From Pseudoalteromonas shioyasakiensis (GTDB taxonomy: Bacteria; Pseudomonadota; Gammaproteobacteria; Enterobacterales; Alteromonadaceae), in the NCBI RefSeq assembly GCF_001550135.1, contig NZ_LRUE01000021.1:1434-65433 (forward strand): 64,000 bases of DNA. The letters run 5' to 3'. The notes under the pieces were generated by a model, which was not told where the DNA came from, did no database searches, and was given only the letters and a program-made list of their open reading frames with translations. This document shows positions 55,652 through 63,866 of this stretch, piece by piece (the stretch's first letter is position 1; each line of letters starts with the position of its first letter). Made by a program: the position numbers and the translations under genes.

Positions 55652-58624
55652 ATGAAATGGATGCACTTACAACTTAAGGTACTGGCTGTTTTTTTATTCT
55701 TTGTGAGCTGCTTTGCAGCCGCTGAAGAGTATCAGGTTGCACCCGCAGCTAACTGGGTAAAACAACATAAGTTACTCACCCCTGAGATTCCTCGAGACCA
55801 AATACGAGACGGGACTTTCTACCTGATGCTCGACACTCAGCTTCAGGTATCTGAGCAAGCCCCACAGCAACGCTTTAATCGTACTGTAATGCAAGCAGTC
55901 AATCAGTCTGGGGTTGATTATATTAGCCAGCTGAATATTGATTTTGACCCAAATTATCAATCTCTTACGCTCAATAGTTTAGGCATCATTCGTGACGGCC
56001 AATATATAGATAAACTAAATAGTGCCGAGCTACAGGTGTTACAACGCGAGACTGACTTAGCAAGTCGTATATACAATGGCACCTTAAGCCTAAATGTCAT
56101 TATTGATGATATGCGGGTCATGGATATTTTAGATTACAGCTATACGATTTCGGGGAGTAATCCTGTTTATCAACACTTCAGCACCATGCGCACACTGAAC
56201 TGGTCGGTGCCGATAGTGCAGCAATTTATGCGGGTAAAGTGGCAAAAGCCTACGCCCTTATATATCAACTTTATGAATGGCGAGTCACCAGTTACTAAAA
56301 CCAAGCTAGATACGGGTTTTGACTACCAAATTAGCCAACACAATGAGCCGACAATTCGCTCCGCAAGCGAAGTACCGCATTGGTATTCACCTTACAAAGA
56401 AGTGTATTTCTCTGAAGTAAATAATTGGCAAGAGGTGATCAATTGGTCGTTACCTTTATACCAATCGGCCATCGAAGTAAGCCCTGCTATTGAAACAATT
56501 GCCCGTCAAATTAAGTTTCAACATACCGATTTAGAGTCTCAAATTGTTGCAGCCCTGCGCTTTAGCCAAGACGAAGTACGTTATTTAGGCCTAGAAATGG
56601 GCACCAACTCGCACCAGCCTACTCCTGCATCAGAAACCTTGGCACTGCGCTATGGCGACTGTAAAGACAAAACCGTCTTGCTCATTTCTTTACTTAAAGC
56701 GCTCGGCGTAGAGGCTCATCCAGCTTTAGTTAACACCGAAGACAGGAAACGTACTGCCAGCTTACCGGTCTCTCCTAGCTTGTTTGACCATGTGATTGTC
56801 ACCTTAGAGCACCAAGGTAAGCGCTATTGGCTTGATCCAACCATTTCGTATCAGCGCGGCGATTTAGCACATTTAGCTCAACCGAACTACGATGTCGCGT
56901 TAATAATAAAGCAAGGTGAAACAGGCTTTACAGATATGTTCACAGAACCTGCCCTAAAACGCGTTCAGGTTTTTGATAATTATCAGATCCCAGAAGGTAT
57001 TAATGAGCCAGTTAGTTTTTCAACTCAATATAAATACGGCGACTTTGAAGCAATTAACCGCCGTAGTTCAATCGCTAAAAACAGCTTAAAAAGCATAGAA
57101 GATGATTACCGCGAATATTATCAAGATACCTACAAGGGCTTAAAAACAGTCAAACCTATGCTGGTTGAATCTCCAGAAGACACCGGTCAGCTAATTACCA
57201 ATGAGCACTATACTATTGATAACTTTTGGCGACCTGAGGGTAATGATTTTCAAAACGACTTTTACGCCAGTGAAATTCAAAACTCAGTTTATAAGCCAGA
57301 ACAGCGAGAGCGTAACAATGCACCAATGTGGTTTCGTTACCCTAATAATATCGAAACAACCATAAAGGTTACGTTTACGGATACTAATTGGCAGTTTGAT
57401 GATGAGCAGGTCACGATCGACAACCCATTTTTTCATTTCGAAAAACGCGTGACATTTAAAGACTCGGTGTTGACCTTATACTTTGATTACAGCGCTAAGC
57501 AGGATCACATCCCAGCCGATCAAATAGACCATTACCTAAGCGAGCGCAAAAAACTCAATAACGCGACCCATTTCGGCATCATTAAATACGGCACAAATAG
57601 CTCAACAACCACACCAGCGGATGACGAAACCAACTGGTATAGCGTTTTTATTTTAAGTTACTTGGCGGCAATCATCTTTTTCATCGCGGCTTGGCGTATA
57701 GAAGCAAGTAACCGCCCAGTTTTTGCTGAGCAACAGTTCTACCCTGTCAGTAACAGTAAGTTTGTTATTTACAGCTTATTGAGCTTAGGAATATTCATTC
57801 ACTACTGGAGCTATCGCAACTGGAAAGCGATAAAAGAGCAACAACAAAGCCACATTATGCCTATTGCTCGAGGGATATTCGCACCTCTGTTTTTTATTCC
57901 GTTGTTACTTGAACTTTGCAAGCACAGCGAGCAAACCTTTGGCAAAAATAAGATCATGCCCGTTGCGGTTGGGTTCGTGTTATGGCTGGCGATTATCATT
58001 GCTGAAGTCGTAAGCTATAACTGGGAATACGGTACTTGGCTGTTTTTAGTTATACCTATTCTATGGTTGCCACTGGTTAATTACATTCAAAACCTCAAGC
58101 AACCAGAACAGGCTCTTGAGTACCACTCTCAGTGGCGAGCGAGGCAGGTTATCATTTCGATATTCATGTTGCCTTGGTTATTTTATGGCTTGATTTATGA
58201 GCTATATTTGTTGCCAAGCTCAACCATAGTAACCGGCGATAAGCTTTGGTCCTATCAAGTTAACTTTCTAAAAAGAAAAGAAATTATTCCTGCCAACGAG
58301 AATGTGCACTATTTTTATAGTGACGCATTTTTCGATTTTAAAACTGATGGAAACGGCATCACAGAAAACACCATTTTTAGTTACTGGGAAAATGAGCAAG
58401 GTGTGCTCGAAAAAGATCAACGCCGCTTTAGTGACATTAAAGAGCTCAACGTTGATTATGCTAAAAGCGCCCTACTAACCACCACGGTAACTGTCATTGA
58501 CCACAATGGTGATGAAATGCTGTTATTTTTGAGCCATGAAGATGACTTAGATAAGAAGTTTGTCGCTGAGGTAGAGCGCTTAATTAAAGCCAATACCCCA
58601 GCAACTGAGCAAAACGCAGATTAA
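55652..58624 (+). CDS. DUF3857/transglutaminase-like membrane protein
   Basis: This 990-aa protein has a signal peptide (about 1-24), a DUF3857 domain (about 60-240) and a transglutaminase-like core with Cys in LRYGDCKDKTVLLISLLKALG and a downstream FDHVIVTLEHQGKRYWLDPT (His, Asp). A beta-rich region follows, then a C-terminal membrane part with about six helices from about residue 670 (VFILSYLAAIIFFIAAW) and a final cytoplasmic or periplasmic domain. Such proteins are common near DUF2569 in marine Bacteria, but the substrate is unknown. Its stop overlaps the convergent kinase stop by 4 bases. Confidence 0.82.
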   Translation: MKWMHLQLKVLAVFLFFVSCFAAAEEYQVAPAANWVKQHKLLTPEIPRDQIRDGTFYLMLDTQLQVSEQAPQQRFNRTVMQAVNQSGVDYISQLNIDFDPNYQSLTLNSLGIIRDGQYIDKLNSAELQVLQRETDLASRIYNGTLSLNVIIDDMRVMDILDYSYTISGSNPVYQHFSTMRTLNWSVPIVQQFMRVKWQKPTPLYINFMNGESPVTKTKLDTGFDYQISQHNEPTIRSASEVPHWYSPYKEVYFSEVNNWQEVINWSLPLYQSAIEVSPAIETIARQIKFQHTDLESQIVAALRFSQDEVRYLGLEMGTNSHQPTPASETLALRYGDCKDKTVLLISLLKALGVEAHPALVNTEDRKRTASLPVSPSLFDHVIVTLEHQGKRYWLDPTISYQRGDLAHLAQPNYDVALIIKQGETGFTDMFTEPALKRVQVFDNYQIPEGINEPVSFSTQYKYGDFEAINRRSSIAKNSLKSIEDDYREYYQDTYKGLKTVKPMLVESPEDTGQLITNEHYTIDNFWRPEGNDFQNDFYASEIQNSVYKPEQRERNNAPMWFRYPNNIETTIKVTFTDTNWQFDDEQVTIDNPFFHFEKRVTFKDSVLTLYFDYSAKQDHIPADQIDHYLSERKKLNNATHFGIIKYGTNSSTTTPADDETNWYSVFILSYLAAIIFFIAAWRIEASNRPVFAEQQFYPVSNSKFVIYSLLSLGIFIHYWSYRNWKAIKEQQQSHIMPIARGIFAPLFFIPLLLELCKHSEQTFGKNKIMPVAVGFVLWLAIIIAEVVSYNWEYGTWLFLVIPILWLPLVNYIQNLKQPEQALEYHSQWRARQVIISIFMLPWLFYGLIYELYLLPSSTIVTGDKLWSYQVNFLKRKEIIPANENVHYFYSDAFFDFKTDGNGITENTIFSYWENEQGVLEKDQRRFSDIKELNVDYAKSALLTTTVTVIDHNGDEMLLFLSHEDDLDKKFVAEVERLIKANTPATEQNAD

Positions 58625-61600
58625 GTCAGTCGCTTAATCATGCGTTTTAAGGCGGGCGCTTTCAGAGGCTTATAAAGCAATGGATAGCCCGCATCGAGCA
58701 CTAACTCGCGTATGCCTTCATCATGATTCGCAGTATTAACGATGGCTGGTAAGCGTGTTAGTGCCGCTTGCTCAATCACTTCAAGTCCCGTTACCCCATC
58801 ATCAAGCTGATAATCAATAATCAACAATTGCGGCAGGGCTTGGCTTGCCTTTAACTGCTCAAGCTCCACTAAGTTTGTGGCTGTTGAGATTTCACAGCCC
58901 CAATTTTCGAGTAGCTGCTTTAGTGCCTCTAACACGTTGCGGTCGTTATCAAGCAACCAAATACGCAATTGCCCCAGCTCGGTTTCTTGTGATGCCTCAG
59001 CGCCTTTCGCTTGCGCTGGCGCAGTACTCACTTTACAAGGCAGAGTTAGGGTAAATTGCGTGCCTTTACCAAGTTCAGACCCCATCACTAGCGGAATTTT
59101 AAGTAAGTCACATATACGTTTAGTGATTGCCAACCCTAAGCCTAACCCCTCGGCGCTTGGTTTTGCACCAAGCTGTTTAAACTCTTGGAAAATAGTTTGT
59201 TGATCGCTCGATGCAATACCAATCCCTGTGTCTTCAACAATAAAGGATACATGGTCATCGTCGTACTGCATTTTCAAGCGTACTTCACCTTGCTCGGTAT
59301 AACGAATCGCATTACTCAAAAGGTTACGTAGTACTCGGCGTAACAGCGCTTTGTCGGTATGCAGGCGCACATCACAGGTTTCAATAATAAACTTTAAGCC
59401 TTTTTCACGGGCAAGGGCTTCGTAGTCATTACGCAGTGGCTCAACCAACGAGCTGGCAGCAAACTCGCTCATTTGTACTTTAAACGAGCCTGAATCGAGC
59501 TTGGTTAACTCTAAAATACTCGATAACAACTCTTCGGCGCTGCCTAATGAATTCTTAATATTCATCGCCAGCTCTTTAAGTTCGGTGTCTTGGGCTTTTT
59601 CATTCATTAAAGAACAAAACAAACTCGCAGCATTGAAAGGTTGCAGTAAATCATGGCTGGCAGCGGCAAAAAAGCGCGTTTTACTGACCGTTGCTTGTTC
59701 CGCCACTTGCTTTGCCATCGACAACTCTTGGTTTGCTTGAGTCAATGCCAAGGTGCGTGCTGCGACTTTTTCTTCAAGGCTAACATTTGCTTCGGTTAAC
59801 GCTTTTTGTTGTTTTACGAACTCGGTGATGTCGGTATAGGTTGTTACAAAGCCACCACCGGGCAGTGGGTTACCTTGCATTTCAAACACCCGGCCATCAT
59901 TGTGCGAGCGCTGGTATTTATAAGCGCTGCCTTGGCGTAAATAGGCTAAGCGTTTTTCGACTTCGCTGGTCATGCTCTCACCGCTAAATAAGCCGCGCTC
60001 GGCATTAAAACGAATAATGTCGGCAACCGGGCGGCCTATGTAAAGCGCATCATCTGGGTAGGCGAACATGTTTTTGTAGCCTTGGTTCCAAGCTACCAAG
60101 CGCAGCTCACTATCAACTACACTGATCCCTTGTTGAATGTTTTCGATTGTTGATTGCAGTAAGTCACGATTAAATTTAAGTACTTGGCTTGCTTCATCCA
60201 CAAACTCAGCAACCTGCTCTAGAGGCTGGCGCTGCTCATTTTTCGCCACATCTAAAATAAGCCGTGCCGATGCGCCGCCGATCACCGCAGACATCTCGCG
60301 CTCAACTAATAGCTCTAACTCGACATTGGCAGGGCGCTTCCACTTACTTTTATCATCCGGAAAGTAATGATTTACCAAAGACTGTGCCGCTTCTTTTTCG
60401 GCAAATCGTTGCAATAGTGCACCTAGGTCATGGTAGCTCAAAGGCTGTAGATGATTGCTTACCTTCGAATCATTCAGCTGCGAAACAAACTTATTACTCT
60501 GTAAGCGTTCAGCTAAGGTTGCTCGACTAAATAACGGTACTAAGAAATACACTAAACAGTTCGCACCTAGCGATAGCAATAAAGCTTGGCTAATGCTTTC
60601 CATGCCTAATGAGAATAAGTCGGTTGGTGCTAACCAGCTTATTCCCCACGGTCCATTCACAAGCCATAAGCTATCGCTTCCTAAACCTCCGGCGATATTC
60701 GGTAGTAAAAGTGTATAACCCCAAATAATAAAACCGCTTAAAATCCCCAATTGCGCACCGCGACAGGATGCTTGTCGCCACCATAAGCCTATGATCATGG
60801 CCGGCGAAAATTGCGCGACTAAGGTGAACGACATCAAACCCACATTGGCAAGGGTTGTACTTTCGCCCAGCACTCGGTGAGTGAAGTAACTAAGCAATAG
60901 AATCAATACGATAACGATTTTACGCGCATGTAAAAGGTTATTTTTATCAAGCCCGCGACTACTCGATGTAAGTTGCGAGCGGCGTAAAATAAATTGGTTA
61001 ATAAAGTCATTAGTGATCATCACTGAAAGCACAATTGATGACACAATCACCATACTGGTTGCCGCTGAAAAGCCGCCTAAAAAGGCTAATAACGCCACAA
61101 AAGCATCATCAGCCGCCATGGGTAAAGCCAATACAAAGGTGTCGTAGCCGACTTCTTGACCTTGAAAGTAAATTAATCCGGCGTATGCAATCGGTAGAAT
61201 AAACAGGTTAATAAGTAAGAGGTAAATCGGAAATAGCCAACGCGCCGAGGCCAGCTCTTTATCGTTATTTTTTTCGATAAAGCTCATGTGGAATTGTCTT
61301 GGCAAACATAAGGTCGCCAAAATACCAAGCAAAGTATGAGCAACATACACATAGGTTGGACTTTGTGTGGCCGCCACTTGCTGATCAATATTTAGGTCAT
61401 GCGCTTTTTCAAACAGCGCCACTGGGCTATCAAATAGTGCAAAACACACATACAAACCCACCGCTAAAAACGCCAACAACTTAACCACAGACTCAAAGGC
61501 AATACTGGCTATCAAACCTGGATTATGTTCGCTGGGCTTTAGCCGCCTCGCGCCGAATAAAATAGCAAATAGTGCCAATACAATCGTGATGTAAAAAGTG

Positions 61601-62070
61601 CTATCGGCCCATACTTCATGGCTTTGTGTGGCAGCACGATCGGTAAGTAAGTTGATACTTTGTGCCGTTGCACTCAGCTGTAAAGAGATATAGGGCACAA
61701 TGGCAATCACTGAAATCAATGAAATGAGCCCAGACAAACTCGACGACTGACCATATCGGGTCGCAATAAAATCTGCCATTGAGGTTATTTTTTGCTGCCG
61801 ACAAATATGCGCTATGCGGCAATAAACTTGCCAGCCAAAAATGAATAACAAAATAGTACCGGCATAGGTCGGAGCCAACCACCAGCCATTGTATGCAGCT
61901 TGTGCTGTGGTACCAAAAAACGCCCAAGAGGTGCAATACACCCCAAGTGATAAACCATAGGTTAAGCCTTTAAAAGGCAATACTTTTCTTTTATCAGCCC
62001 AGCCTGCAACCGCAAATAAAATTGCCAGATATACAATTGCAAGAAGGCTTATTGACCAAATTGAGAACAT
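58621..62070 (-). CDS. hybrid histidine kinase with N-terminal sodium/solute symporter domain
   Basis: This 1149-aa protein fuses a PutP/SSS-like transporter domain of about 13 helices (about 1-540) to a PAS domain (about 645-760, ENIQQGISVVDSELRLVAWNQGYKNMF), a coiled coil, HisKA (FFAAASHDLLQPFNAASLF), an HATPase domain (NLLSNAIRYTEQG, VEDTGIGI, GLGLGLAI) and a C-terminal receiver (LLIIDYQLDDGVTG). The architecture resembles the NahK/ErcS'/CbrA-like kinases in which the symporter part senses or imports a solute. No partner regulator is adjacent. Its start at 62070 faces the tandem small RNA region. Confidence 0.92.
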   Translation of the reverse strand: MFSIWSISLLAIVYLAILFAVAGWADKRKVLPFKGLTYGLSLGVYCTSWAFFGTTAQAAYNGWWLAPTYAGTILLFIFGWQVYCRIAHICRQQKITSMADFIATRYGQSSSLSGLISLISVIAIVPYISLQLSATAQSINLLTDRAATQSHEVWADSTFYITIVLALFAILFGARRLKPSEHNPGLIASIAFESVVKLLAFLAVGLYVCFALFDSPVALFEKAHDLNIDQQVAATQSPTYVYVAHTLLGILATLCLPRQFHMSFIEKNNDKELASARWLFPIYLLLINLFILPIAYAGLIYFQGQEVGYDTFVLALPMAADDAFVALLAFLGGFSAATSMVIVSSIVLSVMITNDFINQFILRRSQLTSSSRGLDKNNLLHARKIVIVLILLLSYFTHRVLGESTTLANVGLMSFTLVAQFSPAMIIGLWWRQASCRGAQLGILSGFIIWGYTLLLPNIAGGLGSDSLWLVNGPWGISWLAPTDLFSLGMESISQALLLSLGANCLVYFLVPLFSRATLAERLQSNKFVSQLNDSKVSNHLQPLSYHDLGALLQRFAEKEAAQSLVNHYFPDDKSKWKRPANVELELLVEREMSAVIGGASARLILDVAKNEQRQPLEQVAEFVDEASQVLKFNRDLLQSTIENIQQGISVVDSELRLVAWNQGYKNMFAYPDDALYIGRPVADIIRFNAERGLFSGESMTSEVEKRLAYLRQGSAYKYQRSHNDGRVFEMQGNPLPGGGFVTTYTDITEFVKQQKALTEANVSLEEKVAARTLALTQANQELSMAKQVAEQATVSKTRFFAAASHDLLQPFNAASLFCSLMNEKAQDTELKELAMNIKNSLGSAEELLSSILELTKLDSGSFKVQMSEFAASSLVEPLRNDYEALAREKGLKFIIETCDVRLHTDKALLRRVLRNLLSNAIRYTEQGEVRLKMQYDDDHVSFIVEDTGIGIASSDQQTIFQEFKQLGAKPSAEGLGLGLAITKRICDLLKIPLVMGSELGKGTQFTLTLPCKVSTAPAQAKGAEASQETELGQLRIWLLDNDRNVLEALKQLLENWGCEISTATNLVELEQLKASQALPQLLIIDYQLDDGVTGLEVIEQAALTRLPAIVNTANHDEGIRELVLDAGYPLLYKPLKAPALKRMIKRLT

Positions 62071-62187
62071 CGCATGTGATTATTTTAATTGTTATAGCCC
62101 CAGCATAGTTTTTATTGCACGTAATTTACAGCCTAACTTTAGTGCTAATACATTGTATTACGGAAGTTTAAAAAACAAACACAAAGA
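62071..62187. other. leader/promoter region of the hybrid kinase gene
   Basis: This AT-rich stretch separates the kinase start from the first Fur box. It must contain the minus-strand kinase promoter. I see no clear boxes beyond AT richness. Confidence 0.4.
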
Positions 62188-62250
62188 AATGAGAATTATT
62201 TTCAATTGAGTGTTGACAGCCACGTAAATCTAATTGATAATCACTATCAA
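62188..62250 (+). promoter_or_regulatory. Fur-regulated sigma-70 promoter, copy 1
   Basis: A Fur box at 62188-62206 (AATGAGAATTATTTTCAAT) agrees with the common gammaproteobacterial form AATGAGAATGATTATCATT at 16 of 19 positions. The promoter follows: -35 TTGACA (62213-62218), 17-base spacer, -10 GATAAT (62236-62241). A second Fur-like palindrome TTGATA-N5-TATCAA (62234-62250) covers the -10. Repression under iron-replete conditions is expected. Confidence 0.85.
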
Positions 62251-62467
62251 CAAGACAATAAAGTGTTATGACTTGTTCGGAATAAACTGATTTGTTTCTC
62301 GACCCTGAAACACGTGTGGCCCACGATAAAGCTAAGATCGCCTGTTGCTAATCGCAACGCCCCTTGATATTGGCAACAGGTGATCGCCCTACTATTTTAC
62401 TTGCTACATTGCTCATATCGGTGACGGTAGATATGAAACTCAAAAAGCCCTTACAGGGCTTTTTTTA
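62248..62467 (+). ncRNA. RyhB-like iron-responsive small RNA, copy 1
   Basis: The predicted transcript is about 220 nt, from about 7 bases after the -10 to an intrinsic terminator. Predicted elements: a small hairpin GTTTC...GAAAC (about 62294-62311), a 13-bp stem 62336-62348 with 62373-62385 around a 24-nt loop, a core ACATTGCTCATAT (62406-62418), a 7-bp hairpin TCATATC/GATATGA (62413-62419 with 62430-62436) and the terminator. E. coli RyhB has ACATTGCTCACAT in its mRNA-pairing core. RyhB and PrrF repress iron-protein mRNAs when Fur is inactive. The Fur-controlled promoter and core together support the call; the exact 5' end is estimated. Confidence 0.8.
62442..62467 (+). terminator. intrinsic terminator of small RNA copy 1
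   Basis: AGCCCT-TAC-AGGGCT (62446-62451 with 62455-62460) is flanked by A5 and followed by T7. Hfq-dependent small RNAs typically end in such a hairpin and U tract. Confidence 0.9.
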
Positions 62468-62503
62468 TGTCTAAAATTCGTACCAAATCTGCAACTCAAA
62501 CTA

Positions 62504-62566
62504 AATGAGAATTATTTTCAAAAAGGTGTTGACAGCATCGCAAACCTAATTGATAATTAATCTCAA
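62504..62566 (+). promoter_or_regulatory. Fur-regulated sigma-70 promoter, copy 2
   Basis: The Fur box at 62504-62522 (AATGAGAATTATTTTCAAA) is almost identical to that of copy 1. The -35 TTGACA (62529-62534), 17-base spacer and -10 GATAAT (62552-62557) have the same spacing. The second palindrome over the -10 is less perfect here (TTGATA-N5-TCTCAA, 62550-62566), so repression strength may differ between copies. Confidence 0.84.
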
Positions 62567-62780
62567 CAAGCCAAGCGAAGTATGATGACTTGTTCAGATT
62601 GAATTTGTTTCTCCCCAGAAACGCGTGTCGCCACGTTAAAGCTTTAGCTTATATGTTACTAATGGCAACGCCCCTTGATATTGGCGACATATAAGCGACC
62701 CTACTTATTTTACTTGCTACATTGCTCATATCGGTGACGGTAGATATGAAACTAAAAAAGCCCTTGCAGGGCTTTTTTTA
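62564..62780 (+). ncRNA. RyhB-like iron-responsive small RNA, copy 2
   Basis: The predicted transcript is about 217 nt with the same order of elements as copy 1: a GTTTC...GAAAC hairpin, a stem 62647-62659 with 62684-62696 around a 24-nt loop, the core ACATTGCTCATAT (62719-62731) and the terminator. The loop differs from copy 1 by one base. The stem differs at several positions with compensating changes (one internal mismatch), so structure is conserved while sequence is not. Copy 2 may add targets through its diverged 5' half. Confidence 0.8.
62754..62780. terminator. intrinsic terminator of small RNA copy 2, also usable by rbgA
   Basis: AGCCCT-TGC-AGGGCT (62759-62764 with 62768-62773) has A6 before and T7 after. 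It can work in both directions and lies 25 bases beyond the end of the minus-strand GTPase gene. Confidence 0.9.
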
Positions 62781-62804
62781 TGTCTAAAAATTAATGCATT
62801 AACT

Positions 62805-63758
62805 TTATCGACGGTTCTTACGTGCACGTGCACGGCGTTGCTTTTTCTCTTCTTCTTTAGCGGCTTTTTTCGCCTCTGCAGCAGCGCGAAGCTCAGCAAC
62901 CATTTGCTCTTCTTCTTCACGCATAGCTGGTGTTTCCATGGTAATACGACCAATAATGCCATCGCGTAATTCGTTAATAAGAATTTCAGACATTTTGTAA
63001 GTATCGATTTGATTACCACCACGGATACAACCACGCTTTTTACCTGCCATTTCAACAAACTCCCAGTCAGACTCTGGTAGCTCATCAATTTTATAGCGGC
63101 TTTTTAAAAGCTCTGGGTATGCTTGCAATAAATATTCAGCGGTGTAACTTGCCACTTCTTCGTAGTCGATAGCGGTATCACGAATAGCGCCAGTTGCCCC
63201 TAAACGATAACCTGAGTTTTCGTTCTCTACTTTAGGCCATAACATACCCGGTGTGTCGTAAAGCATAATGCCATCGTCAAGCTTAATACGTTGCTGCGCT
63301 TTGGTTACCGCAGGTTCATTACCTGTTTTTGCCACGATACGGCCAGCTAAGGTATTAATAAGAGTTGATTTACCAACGTTAGGAATACCCATGATCATGG
63401 CTTTAATTTGTTTATCAGCGCCTACTTTATGCGGCACTAATTTTTTACAAAGCTCATTAATACGATGTACTTCACCCGCTTTATCATTACCAAAATCAAT
63501 CGCTTTTACGCCACTTTGCTGCTCAAAGTAGTCTTTCCAAGCTTGCGTTAACTTAGGATCAGCCAAGTCCGCCTTGTTCATGATTTTGATCACCGGCTTG
63601 TCGCCACGCAGCGCAGTAACCATTGGGTTTTCACTACTATAAGGAATACGGGCATCAAGTACCTCAATGATCACATCCATCTGTGGCATGATTTCTTTAA
63701 TTTCGTTTCGGGCTTTGTTCATGTGACCCGGGAACCACTGTATTCCTGTTCTACTCAT
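62805..63758 (-). CDS. rbgA: ribosome biogenesis GTPase, YlqF/RbgA family
   Basis: This 317-aa circularly permuted GTPase has G4 (IMNKADL) before G1 (GIPNVGKSTLINTLAGR) and G3 (YDTPGMLWP), the order that defines the YlqF/YawG family. It starts with the typical IQWFPGHMNKARNEI. A C-terminal domain is followed by a strongly basic tail (KKAAKEEEKKQRRARARKNRR region), probably for rRNA contact. RbgA promotes late 50S assembly in Gram-positives; the role in Gammaproteobacteria is less studied. It starts at ATG 63756-63758. Confidence 0.93.
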   Translation of the reverse strand: MSRTGIQWFPGHMNKARNEIKEIMPQMDVIIEVLDARIPYSSENPMVTALRGDKPVIKIMNKADLADPKLTQAWKDYFEQQSGVKAIDFGNDKAGEVHRINELCKKLVPHKVGADKQIKAMIMGIPNVGKSTLINTLAGRIVAKTGNEPAVTKAQQRIKLDDGIMLYDTPGMLWPKVENENSGYRLGATGAIRDTAIDYEEVASYTAEYLLQAYPELLKSRYKIDELPESDWEFVEMAGKKRGCIRGGNQIDTYKMSEILINELRDGIIGRITMETPAMREEEEQMVAELRAAAEAKKAAKEEEKKQRRARARKNRR

Positions 63759-63866
63759 TAGATTATTAAGCTCTTTATTTTAAAGGCTAACGCCATGGGG
63801 ATTTTGCTGATAGGTATAGTTTACTACATCAAGCAGGATTGTTTAAAAATAAAATCATGCCTTCCA

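Larger units (their letters stand above)
62188..62780 (+). repeat. tandem duplication of a 316-bp noncoding unit
   Basis: Two direct copies of a promoter plus RNA unit are offset by 316 bases at the 5' end and 313 bases at the pairing core. A 48-base block is identical in both (62393-62440 and 62706-62753). The promoters, Fur boxes and terminators are also conserved, while the segments between have diverged. No reading frame spans the units. Confidence 0.93.

Noticed and set aside
62188..62780. The tandem repeat as a mobile element, CRISPR or protein-coding duplication
   Set aside because: There are only two copies, with no transposase, terminal inverted repeats or target duplication and no spacer structure. 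No reading frame spans the units, and each has a full promoter and terminator.
62726..63088. A 120-codon minus-strand frame at the end of the GTPase gene
   Set aside because: It runs in another frame inside the well-supported rbgA gene and through the terminator of small RNA copy 2, with low-complexity basic composition and no recognisable domain.
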